Shown piece after piece: positions 1 to 5,381 of a DNA stretch of 5,381 nt. The number at the start of each line of letters is the position of its first letter. Position 1 is the first letter of the stretch. The notes under the pieces were generated by a model that made no database searches, had not been told where the DNA came from, and saw only the letters and a program-made list of their open reading frames with translations. This stretch comes from an uncultured beta proteobacterium (GTDB lineage Bacteria > Pseudomonadota > Gammaproteobacteria > Burkholderiales > Rhodocyclaceae): the NCBI GenBank assembly GCA_903933395.1, contig CAIZKA010000104.1:1-5381 (forward strand), given 5' to 3'. The position numbers and the translations under genes were made by a program.

Positions 1-225
1 CTGCTCAACGTGAGCCTGCGCCACAACTTCCTCGAGTCGCTGCTGTTCGGCTTTGGCAGTGCGGTCGGATTTACGCTGGCGCTGGTGCTGTTTGCCGGCA
101 TCCGCGAGCGCCTCGAAGCAGCGGACGTCCCAATCCACTTCCGCGGAACGGCTATCGCCATGATTACTGCCGGCCTGATGAGCCTCGCCTTCATGGGCTT
201 TGCCGGCCTGGACAAGTACAAGTAG
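1..225 (+). CDS. rnfA: Electron transport complex subunit RnfA (RsxA), C-terminal part
   Basis: This is the 3' end of rnfA; the start lies upstream of the window. Frame 1 is open from the first base and encodes 74 residues up to the TAG at 223-225. They match my recollection of the last ~74 residues of the ~193-residue E. coli RsxA, including the strongly conserved FAGIRERLEAADVP and the closing ITAGLMSLAFMGFAGL. Two hydrophobic membrane spans are visible, at about fragment residues 14-31 and 47-68, joined by a charged loop. RnfA is an integral membrane subunit that pairs with its homologue RnfE. In this family the pair holds an intramembrane iron-sulfur centre through cysteines nearer the N terminus, which are outside the window; the visible part has no cysteine. 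The next gene, rnfB, starts 2 bases after the stop. An in-frame GTG at 10 is internal to the protein and is not the true start. Confidence 0.96.
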   Translation: MLNVSLRHNFLESLLFGFGSAVGFTLALVLFAGIRERLEAADVPIHFRGTAIAMITAGLMSLAFMGFAGLDKYK

Positions 226-227
226 CG

Positions 228-791
228 ATGTTCGAGGCGATCCTGGTCATGGCGCTGGGCGCCATCGTGCTTGGTGCAGCGCTCGGCTATGCGGCGGTGC
301 GTTTCCGCGTCGAAGGCGATCCGCTGGTTGAAAAGATCGATGCCATCCTGCCGCAGACGCAATGCGGACAGTGCGGCTTTCCTGGCTGCAAACCCTACGC
401 ACAGGCCATCGCCAAGGGAGAGGCCGATATCAACTGCTGCCCGCCAGGGGGCGATGAGGGCATCCACAAACTCGCTGACCTGCTCGGCCGCGAGTTCAAG
501 TCGCTTTCCGCGGAACACGGCATAGAAAAGCCCAAATCCGTCGCGGTAATCGACGAGCAGCGCTGCATCGGCTGCACGCTATGCATCCAGGCCTGTCCGG
601 TCGATGCAATAGTCGGTGCCGCGAAGCAGATGCACACGATCGTCGCCGACCAATGCACCGGCTGCGAGTTGTGTCTGCCACCTTGCCCGGTCGATTGCAT
701 TTCTATGCAGCCGATTGGCGAGAGCGTGGAAACATGGAAGTGGAAGTACCCGGTATTCAAGATCGCTCCGGCGCAACGGGAGGCCGCATGA
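228..791 (+). CDS. rnfB: Electron transport complex iron-sulfur subunit RnfB (RsxB)
   Basis: RnfB is the 187-residue ferredoxin-like subunit, anchored to the cytoplasmic membrane, that exchanges electrons with soluble ferredoxin or another low-potential partner. Residues 1-25 form one hydrophobic N-terminal anchor. An Fe-S domain follows with C46, C49, C54 and C71 as probable 4Fe-4S ligands (CGQCGFPGC, then CCPPGG). Two bacterial ferredoxin motifs come next: C113/C116/C119/C123 and C143/C146/C149/C153, each ending in CP. Length is close to the ~192 residues of E. coli RsxB. C70, next to ligand C71, is an extra cysteine; C157, four after C153, is commonly seen in the family. The last ~20 residues look variable. 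The start is chosen because it lies 2 bases after the rnfA stop and gives the expected anchor, although no strong Shine-Dalgarno precedes it, so coupling to rnfA is likely. The stop overlaps the rnfC start (ATGA). Confidence 0.97.
   Translation: MFEAILVMALGAIVLGAALGYAAVRFRVEGDPLVEKIDAILPQTQCGQCGFPGCKPYAQAIAKGEADINCCPPGGDEGIHKLADLLGREFKSLSAEHGIEKPKSVAVIDEQRCIGCTLCIQACPVDAIVGAAKQMHTIVADQCTGCELCLPPCPVDCISMQPIGESVETWKWKYPVFKIAPAQREAA
778..783 (+). promoter_or_regulatory. Ribosome binding site of rnfC
   Basis: GGGAGG lies 4 bases before the ATG at 788, inside the last codons of rnfB. It supports this start over the long in-frame open stretch upstream (from 581), which would add residues unrelated to RnfC. 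Confidence 0.7.
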
Positions 792-2479
792 ACGCGGTCC
801 AGCGCCTGTTCGGCTTTCACGGCGGAGTCAAGCCGGCCTACAACAAGGAAGCCTCGACCGGGCTGCCGATCGCCGTAGCGCCAACGCCGACTTTGCTCGT
901 TATTCCGCTGCATCAGAGCATAGGCGGCGTCCCGCGCCCGCTGGTAAAGGCCGGCGATCGCGTGCTCAAGGGCCAGCGCATCGGCGGCGCTGACGGCAAC
1001 GTATCTTCCGCGGTGCATGCCTCGACTTCGGGCTCCGTCGTCGCCGTCGAAATGCGCCTAATGCCGCATACCTCTGGGCTTTCGGCGCTTTGCGTGGTCA
1101 TCGAGCCGGACGGTTGCGATGAATGGATTCCGCGCCAGCCCTTTGACTTCCGCAGCGCCACGCCGACGCAAACCCGCGACTATCTGCGCGACGCCGGCGT
1201 CGTCGGTCTGGGCGGAGCAGTATTTCCCAGTTATCTCAAGCTCAACCCCGGGAAGACGGGAAAACTCGACACGCTGGTCTTGAACGGTGCCGAATGCGAG
1301 CCCTTCATCACCTGCGACGACCTGCTGATGCGGGAGCGCGCCGAGACCATCATCAAGGGCACGCTGATCATGCGCGAAATGCTCAGCGCGGGCCAGGTGC
1401 TGATCGGCATCGAGGACAACAAACCGGAAGCGATTGCCGCGATGGAAGTCGCCGCGCAAGCCGCCAACCAGGCGGCGGGCGATTCTTCGATCAAGGTGGT
1501 GTCGGTGCCGACGCGTTATCCGGCGGGAGGCGCCAAGCAGCTGATGCGGGTGCTGACGGGCATCGAAGTGCCGCACGGCAAGCGTTCCACTGACTATGGT
1601 CTGCAGTGTTTCAACGTCGGCACCGCCTATGCGATTTACGAGGCGATTGCGCTGGGCCAGCCGTTGATCTCGCGTATTGTCACCGTCGCCGGAAACGTGG
1701 AAAGGGCGCGCAACTATGAAGTGCTGCTCGGCACGCCCATGCGCGACCTCGTGGCGCTCTGCGGCCCACGGGCGGACAGCGACCGCGTGATCATGGGCGG
1801 GCCCATGATGGGCCTGCGGATGCCGAGCGATGAAGTCCCGGTGGTCAAGGCCGCCAACTGCGTGCTGGTTGGATCGAAACAGCTGTTCCCGCCGCCGCCG
1901 CCGGAGATGCCCTGCATCCGCTGCGGCGAGTGCGCCAAGGCATGTCCCGCCGACCTGCAGCCGTTCGAGATGTATTGGTTCTCGCGCGCGAAGATTTTCG
2001 GCAAGGCACAGGAATACAACCTCTTCGACTGCATCGAATGCGGCTGCTGCGCTTACGTGTGTCCATCGCGCATTCCGCTGGTCGATTACTACCGTTTTGC
2101 CAAGAGCGAAATCTGGGCGCGCGAAGTCGAGAAAGAGGCCGCCGACGTTGCGCGCGAACGCTACGAGTTCCGTCTGCTGCGAGAAGAACGCGAGAAGCAG
2201 GAAAAGGCCGCCAAACTCGCAGCCAAGACCGCGGCCGGACGCGAAAAGGCCGCCGCGGCGCTGGCCGAAGTCGAGAAGCCGGCCGTCACGCCTGAGCAGG
2301 ACGCAAAGAAGGCACTGATCGCAGCGGCCATGGAGCGTGCCCGCGAACAGAAGGCGCAGGCGCATCCCGAAAACACCATCAACCTGACACCGGAACAGCA
2401 GGCCGAGGTCGAGGCGATCGAAGCGCGCCGCGCCGAGATCCGCGAAATGGCCAAGCCGCACCTGCGGCAGGATGACTAG
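788..2479 (+). CDS. rnfC: Electron transport complex subunit RnfC (RsxC), NADH-binding flavin/iron-sulfur subunit
   Basis: RnfC (563 residues) is the soluble, membrane-associated subunit that binds NAD(H) and FMN and passes electrons to the membrane part of Rnf. Residues 1-110 form the RnfC N-terminal domain (FHGGVKP; VIPLHQSIG; the barrel-like VKAGDRVLKGQ). A nucleotide/FMN-binding domain related to the complex I 51-kDa (NuoF) subunit follows, with glycine-rich GLGGAVFP at 140-147 and NGAECEPFITCDD at 166-178. An SLBB-like segment spans about 290-345. Two 4Fe-4S motifs follow: C376/C379/C382/C386 and C415/C418/C421/C425. C420 is an extra cysteine, and residues 368-372 are five consecutive prolines. 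From about 440 to the end is a charged, alanine-rich, probably helical tail, much shorter than the repetitive tail of E. coli RsxC (about 740 residues in total). The start is set by the ATGA overlap with rnfB and the ribosome binding site. The 3' end overlaps rnfD by 8 bases. Confidence 0.97.
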   Translation: MNAVQRLFGFHGGVKPAYNKEASTGLPIAVAPTPTLLVIPLHQSIGGVPRPLVKAGDRVLKGQRIGGADGNVSSAVHASTSGSVVAVEMRLMPHTSGLSALCVVIEPDGCDEWIPRQPFDFRSATPTQTRDYLRDAGVVGLGGAVFPSYLKLNPGKTGKLDTLVLNGAECEPFITCDDLLMRERAETIIKGTLIMREMLSAGQVLIGIEDNKPEAIAAMEVAAQAANQAAGDSSIKVVSVPTRYPAGGAKQLMRVLTGIEVPHGKRSTDYGLQCFNVGTAYAIYEAIALGQPLISRIVTVAGNVERARNYEVLLGTPMRDLVALCGPRADSDRVIMGGPMMGLRMPSDEVPVVKAANCVLVGSKQLFPPPPPEMPCIRCGECAKACPADLQPFEMYWFSRAKIFGKAQEYNLFDCIECGCCAYVCPSRIPLVDYYRFAKSEIWAREVEKEAADVARERYEFRLLREEREKQEKAAKLAAKTAAGREKAAAALAEVEKPAVTPEQDAKKALIAAAMERAREQKAQAHPENTINLTPEQQAEVEAIEARRAEIREMAKPHLRQDD

Positions 2480-3518
2480 ACAAGATCGTGACCTCTTTGT
2501 GAACAATTCGCCCTACTTCCTCCAACCCGCCAGCGTGCAATCCGTGATGCTGCGGGTGTTGGTCGCGCTGCTGCCGGGCATCGCCGCCTACGTCTGGTTC
2601 TTCGGGGCGGCAATCCTGGTGCAGATTGCCCTGGCCTCGGTGACGGCATTGGCAGCCGAGGCCGCGATGCTGAAGCTGCGCGGCAAGCCGCTCATGATGT
2701 TCCTCGGCGACGGGTCGGCGCTCGTCACCGCCTGGCTGATCGCACTCACCTTTCCCTCGATCGCGCCCTGGTGGCTGACGGTGCTCGGCACCCTGCTCGC
2801 CATCATCGTCGCCAAGCATCTGTATGGCGGACTTGGACAGAATCCCTTCAATCCCGCGATGGTGGCTTTCGCGCTGATGATCGTCGCCTACCCGCAACTC
2901 ATGTCACAGTGGCCGGCGGCCGGCGTCACCGACTTCGCCGGCCAGTGGCAGGCGATTTTCGGCACGCGCGAGATCGATGCCATGACAATGGCGACACCGC
3001 TTGACGCACTGCGAACCGCCTTGCATACGATCGAGGCGAAGGCCTCCGTGGCAAGTGTGCTGGGCAGCAATCCGGCCATCGGCAGTATGGGCGGCAAAGG
3101 CTGGGAGTGGGTTGCGGGCGGCTACTTGCTGGGCGGCCTTTGGCTCCTGCAACAGCGCATCATCACCTGGCACATGCCGGCCGCTTTTCTTGGCGCGCTG
3201 TTCGCCATCGCAGGAATTTTCAGCTTGATCGACAATACGCAGTTCGCCGGACCGCTGTTCCATATCCTCGGCGGCGGCGCCATGATCGGAGCCTTTTTCA
3301 TCGTCACCGATCCGGTATCCGGCGCCACCACGCCCAGGGGCAAACTGATTTTTGCCGCGGGCGTTGCCGTGCTCACCTGGATCATCCGGACGTTCGGCGC
3401 TTATCCGGATGGCATCGCATTCGCCATTCTGCTGATGAACATCGCCGCACCGCTGATCGACATGTATACGCAGCCGCCGGTATTCGGACACAAGGATGGC
3501 AAGGGAGGCTCCCGATGA
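2472..3518 (+). CDS. rnfD: Electron transport complex membrane flavoprotein RnfD (RsxD)
   Basis: RnfD (348 residues, close to the ~352 of E. coli RsxD) is an integral membrane subunit homologous to NqrB of the sodium-pumping NADH:quinone reductase. It carries FMN attached covalently to a threonine. Here that residue is T175 in TMATPLD (172-178), matching the SQATPLD site I recall in E. coli, where Thr187 is the flavin site. Other family signatures are LYGGLGQNPFNPAM at 117-130 and TDPVSGATTPRG at 279-290. Hydrophobic spans lie at about 26-66 (two), 82-114 (two), 129-142, 214-228, 235-253, 262-279, 292-307 and 314-330. A long loop at about 145-210 carries T175. SGAT at 283-286 is a second flavinylation-like motif. 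The start overlaps the end of rnfC by 8 bases and has only a weak AGG just before the ATG, implying translational coupling. The stop overlaps rnfG (ATGA). Confidence 0.97.
   Translation: MTRQDRDLFVNNSPYFLQPASVQSVMLRVLVALLPGIAAYVWFFGAAILVQIALASVTALAAEAAMLKLRGKPLMMFLGDGSALVTAWLIALTFPSIAPWWLTVLGTLLAIIVAKHLYGGLGQNPFNPAMVAFALMIVAYPQLMSQWPAAGVTDFAGQWQAIFGTREIDAMTMATPLDALRTALHTIEAKASVASVLGSNPAIGSMGGKGWEWVAGGYLLGGLWLLQQRIITWHMPAAFLGALFAIAGIFSLIDNTQFAGPLFHILGGGAMIGAFFIVTDPVSGATTPRGKLIFAAGVAVLTWIIRTFGAYPDGIAFAILLMNIAAPLIDMYTQPPVFGHKDGKGGSR
3501..3508 (+). promoter_or_regulatory. Ribosome binding site of rnfG
   Basis: AAGGGAGG sits 6 bases before the ATG at 3515, within the last codons of rnfD. It is the best Shine-Dalgarno match in the window and fixes the rnfG start despite a long open frame upstream (from 3107). 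Confidence 0.85.
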
Positions 3519-4219
3519 GCGAGCCGATCGAAGTCCCCCGTCGCGAGTCCAGCGTGCTGCGCATCTCGGTGCGCACCGCCGCCATCATGCTGGCGTTCAC
3601 GCTGGTGTTCACCTCGCTCATGGCCGGCACCTACAGCGCCACGGCGCCGCTGGTTGCCGCCAGCGCGCTGGCCGAGAAACTGAGGCTGATCGGCGAAGTG
3701 CTGCCGCCCAGCCTGTACGACAACGACCTGATGACCGATGCGATCACGCTGCCTCCGCAAAAATCCCTCGGCCTCGACGAGGAAACCCGGCTCTGGCGGG
3801 CGCGCAAGGACGGCAAGCCGGTCGCGCTGGTGCTTGAAGCCGCCGCGCTGGACGGCTATTCCGGCCGCATCAGCCTGATCCTCTCCATTGATGCGGATGG
3901 CCGGCTAATGGCCCAGCGCGTTACCGCCCACAAGGAAACACCGGGCCTGGGTGACTACATCGACCCGAAGAAGGACAAGAACAAGAAGCGGCCATGGATC
4001 ACACAGTTCAGCGATCTCGGCTTCGATACCGTGCCGCGCGAAAAATGGCGCGTGAAGAAGGACGGTGGGCGCTTCGACCAGATGAGCGGCGCAACGATTT
4101 CCGCCCGCGCCGTCACCAACGCCAGCGGCCGCGCGCTGGCGTGGACCGTTGAGCGCCGCGACACGCTATTCAGCCTGCCGGCAAACAGCCGCTACGAGCA
4201 GCAAGGGAGCAAGCAATGA
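3515..4219 (+). CDS. rnfG: Electron transport complex flavoprotein RnfG (RsxG)
   Basis: RnfG (234 residues) is a single-span membrane protein whose FMN-binding domain faces the periplasm. It is homologous to NqrC and carries FMN linked to a threonine by the flavin transferase ApbE. Residues 1-20 are a short basic cytoplasmic tail, 21-48 the membrane span, and the rest the FMN-binding domain. Visible family signatures are DGYSG at 113-117, HKETPGLGD at 139-147, VKKDGGRFDQ at 180-189 and SGATISARAV at 191-200. T194 is the predicted FMN attachment site within D188-Q-M-S-G-A-T, a full match to the ApbE target pattern. Compared with my recollection of the ~206-residue E. coli RsxG, it has a longer N-terminal tail, a lysine-rich insert (PKKDKNKKRP, 151-160) and a longer polar C terminus. 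A strong ribosome binding site and an ATGA overlap with rnfD define the start; its stop overlaps rnfE in the same way. Confidence 0.96.
   Translation: MSEPIEVPRRESSVLRISVRTAAIMLAFTLVFTSLMAGTYSATAPLVAASALAEKLRLIGEVLPPSLYDNDLMTDAITLPPQKSLGLDEETRLWRARKDGKPVALVLEAAALDGYSGRISLILSIDADGRLMAQRVTAHKETPGLGDYIDPKKDKNKKRPWITQFSDLGFDTVPREKWRVKKDGGRFDQMSGATISARAVTNASGRALAWTVERRDTLFSLPANSRYEQQGSKQ
4203..4209 (+). promoter_or_regulatory. Ribosome binding site of rnfE
   Basis: AAGGGAG lies 6 bases before the ATG at 4216, inside the last codons of rnfG, and decides the rnfE start. It is nearly the same sequence and spacing as the rnfG site. Confidence 0.8.
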
Positions 4220-4917
4220 GCGCCTACAAGGACATCGCCTGGAACGGCATCTGGAAACAGAACACCATCCTCGCCCAGGTACTGGGTCTGTGTCCGCTGC
4301 TGGCGGTGAGCAGCAACTTCGTCAATGCCGTGAGCCTCGGCCTGGCGACCATTGTCGTCATGATGCTGTCCAACTTCGCCATTTCCGCCTTGCGTGCCTT
4401 CATCCCCTACGAAATCCGCATACCGGTGTTCATCCTGATCATCGCGGCATTGGTCACGGGAATCGACCTCGCCTTCAACGCCTTCCTGCATGATCTCTAC
4501 ATGGTGCTCGGCATTTTCATTCCGCTGATAGTCACCAACTGCATCGTGCTGGCGCGCGTCGAAGCCTTCGCCGCCAAGAACGGCCTGCGCGCTGCAACGT
4601 TCGATGGGCTGATGATGGGCGTCGGCTTTGTCTGGGTCATCGGACTGCTGGGCGCCGTGCGCGAGTTCGTCGGCCAGGGCACACTATTCTCGGGCATCGA
4701 GATGATCTTTCCGAAGCTGTCGGGCATCCAAATCCTGCCCGAAAGCTACCCGGGCTTTCTGATTGCCATGCTGCCGCCCGGTGCGTTCTTCGTGCTGGGC
4801 CTGCTGATCGCCGGCCGCAACTGGCTGGATGCGCGCGCCAACCAGCGCATGCGCGAGCAGCGCAGCCACCACCAGGCCGATCACGCCACCGATCAGGCAA
4901 ATTCGGTTCCGGTATGA
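4216..4917 (+). CDS. rnfE: Electron transport complex subunit RnfE (RsxE)
   Basis: RnfE (233 residues, typical for the family) is an integral membrane subunit homologous to RnfA and to NqrD. With RnfA it forms the pseudo-symmetric membrane core that is thought to hold an iron-sulfur cluster at the interface. The two cysteines expected in the ligand-bearing half-helices are present: C26 in LGLCPLLAV and C109 in VTNCIVLARVEAFA. Hydrophobic spans lie at about 17-31, 37-59, 69-90, 96-112, 129-149 and 180-199. FDGLMMGVGF (129-138), VREFVGQGTLF (148-158) and LPPGAFFVLGLLIA (186-199) are further RnfE-type segments. The polar tail from about 200 on is rich in Arg, His, Gln and Asp, including HH at 218-219 and H223, and looks variable. 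The start rests on the ATGA overlap with rnfG and a good ribosome binding site. The stop overlaps the nth start (ATGA). No rnfH follows, unlike in Rhodobacter capsulatus. Confidence 0.97.
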   Translation: MSAYKDIAWNGIWKQNTILAQVLGLCPLLAVSSNFVNAVSLGLATIVVMMLSNFAISALRAFIPYEIRIPVFILIIAALVTGIDLAFNAFLHDLYMVLGIFIPLIVTNCIVLARVEAFAAKNGLRAATFDGLMMGVGFVWVIGLLGAVREFVGQGTLFSGIEMIFPKLSGIQILPESYPGFLIAMLPPGAFFVLGLLIAGRNWLDARANQRMREQRSHHQADHATDQANSVPV

Positions 4918-5381
4918 CCCCGAAGAAAGTTCGCGAGTTCTTTTCCCGTCTCGCCGCCGCGAACCCGGAACCGAAAAGCGAACTCGAATACGCCACGCCC
5001 TACCAATTGCTGGTGGCCGTGGTGCTGTCGGCGCAGGCCACCGACAAGGGTGTGAATCGCGCGACGCGCGCCCTGTTCCGTGACCACCCGACGCCGCAAG
5101 CCGTCGCCGCGCTGGGCGAGGAAGGCCTCGCGGAATACATCAATACCATCGGCCTCTATCCGACCAAGGCCAAGAACGTCGTGGGGCTGTCGCGCCTGCT
5201 GCTCGAACGCCATGGCGGCGAAGTGCCGCACGACCGCGCCGCGCTCGAAGCGCTGCCCGGCGTGGGGCGCAAAACCGCCAACGTGGTGCTCAACATCGCC
5301 TTCCACGAACCCACCATCGCCGTGGATACCCACATCTTTCGCGTCGGCAACCGCACCGGGCTGGCAGCGGGGAAAACCGTC
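4914..5381 (+). CDS. nth: Endonuclease III (DNA glycosylase/AP lyase), N-terminal part
   Basis: Endonuclease III removes oxidised pyrimidines from DNA and cleaves the abasic site (base-excision repair). The frame is open from the ATG to the window edge, giving 156 of about 211 residues; the protein is cut by the window, not broken. It aligns nearly residue for residue with my recollection of E. coli Nth: LLVAVVLSAQATD (32-44), TIGLYPTKAKN (78-88), the helix-hairpin-helix LPGVGRKTANVVL (114-126) and AVDTHIFRV (136-144). The catalytic lysine is K120 and the catalytic aspartate D138, the same numbers as in E. coli. The C-terminal four-cysteine 4Fe-4S motif of this family would lie beyond the window and cannot be checked. 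The start shares ATGA with the rnfE stop. No convincing Shine-Dalgarno precedes it, so translation probably depends on ribosomes finishing rnfE. Confidence 0.97.
   Translation, partial: MTPKKVREFFSRLAAANPEPKSELEYATPYQLLVAVVLSAQATDKGVNRATRALFRDHPTPQAVAALGEEGLAEYINTIGLYPTKAKNVVGLSRLLLERHGGEVPHDRAALEALPGVGRKTANVVLNIAFHEPTIAVDTHIFRVGNRTGLAAGKTV

Larger units (their letters stand above)
1..5381 (+). other. rnfABCDGE-nth operon (both ends cut by the window)
   Basis: All seven genes run in the same direction. The junctions are a 2-base gap (rnfA/rnfB), ATGA overlaps (rnfB/rnfC, rnfD/rnfG, rnfG/rnfE, rnfE/nth) and an 8-base overlap (rnfC/rnfD). No junction has room for a promoter or a terminator hairpin, so one polycistronic transcript is inferred, with its promoter upstream of the window. 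The order is the classical one of gamma- and betaproteobacterial rnf/rsx operons. G+C content and codon use look even throughout, with no sign that any single gene was acquired separately. Confidence 0.93.

Noticed and set aside
581..787. In-frame upstream extension of rnfC starting inside rnfB
   Set aside because: The added 69 residues do not resemble RnfC, whereas the ATG at 788 has a ribosome binding site, an ATGA overlap and an N terminus matching the family.
395..1018. A 207-codon minus-strand open frame across rnfB and rnfC
   Set aside because: It overlaps two well-supported genes in antisense, has a composition typical of shadow frames, and resembles no family I know.
1058..2506. A 482-codon open frame on the minus strand, opposite rnfC
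   Set aside because: It lies wholly antisense to rnfC in high-G+C sequence, where minus-strand frames stay open because of third-position G/C bias. Its translation is Arg/His/Leu-rich, without recognisable domains or a plausible ribosome binding site.
2911..2947. GGCCGG-rich inverted repeats that could form a hairpin
   Set aside because: They lie in the middle of rnfD and encode ordinary Ala/Gly codons. No U-run follows, so this is not a terminator; it is a composition effect.
3107..3514. In-frame upstream extension of rnfG inside rnfD
   Set aside because: The extension is Arg/His-rich shadow sequence. The ATG at 3515 has the best ribosome binding site in the window and gives the expected short tail plus membrane span.
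1..5381. A novel or undescribed system
   Set aside because: All coding sequence is accounted for by rnfABCDGE and nth in their classical order. There is no spare intergenic DNA, and no repeats, mobile element or unexplained open frame.

Overview
The window is an uninterrupted, single-strand run of seven genes. It holds the 3' end of rnfA, complete rnfB, rnfC, rnfD, rnfG and rnfE, and the 5' three quarters of nth (endonuclease III). This is the rnfABCDGE-nth order (rsxABCDGE-nth in Escherichia coli). The high G+C content, strong preference for G/C at third codon positions, and the detail of the Rnf proteins suggest a proteobacterium. A betaproteobacterium, perhaps Rhodocyclales-like, is my best guess, but nothing in the window fixes the taxonomy.

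Layout: rnfA ends at 225, and rnfB (228-791) starts after a 2-base gap. rnfC (788-2479), rnfG (3515-4219), rnfE (4216-4917) and nth (4914 to the window edge) each begin on an ATGA overlap with the stop of the gene before. rnfD (2472-3518) overlaps rnfC by 8 bases. No intergenic stretch is long enough for a promoter or terminator, so the block is almost certainly one transcript with coupled translation, starting upstream of the window. There are no RNA genes, mobile elements, CRISPR repeats or long non-coding stretches.

How the genes work together: Rnf is a membrane oxidoreductase that moves electrons between NAD(H) and ferredoxin (or another low-potential acceptor) and couples this to an ion gradient. 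RnfC is the soluble NADH/flavin/iron-sulfur entry module and RnfB the ferredoxin-like iron-sulfur module. RnfA and RnfE are the paired membrane subunits. RnfD and RnfG carry covalent FMN. Every key ligand that can be examined here is intact: three 4Fe-4S sets in RnfB, two in RnfC, the FMN threonines in RnfD and RnfG, and the two RnfE cysteines. The complex therefore looks functional. Whether it serves nitrogen fixation, SoxR reduction or general redox balance cannot be decided from this window. Nth is a DNA base-excision repair enzyme that customarily lies downstream of this operon.

The region is well-known biology rather than a new system. The points worth a second look are small: a second, consensus-perfect flavinylation-like motif in RnfD, a five-proline run just before the RnfC clusters, extra cysteines beside cluster ligands, a charged RnfC tail, a lysine-rich RnfG insert, a histidine-containing RnfE tail, and coupling of nth to rnfE.
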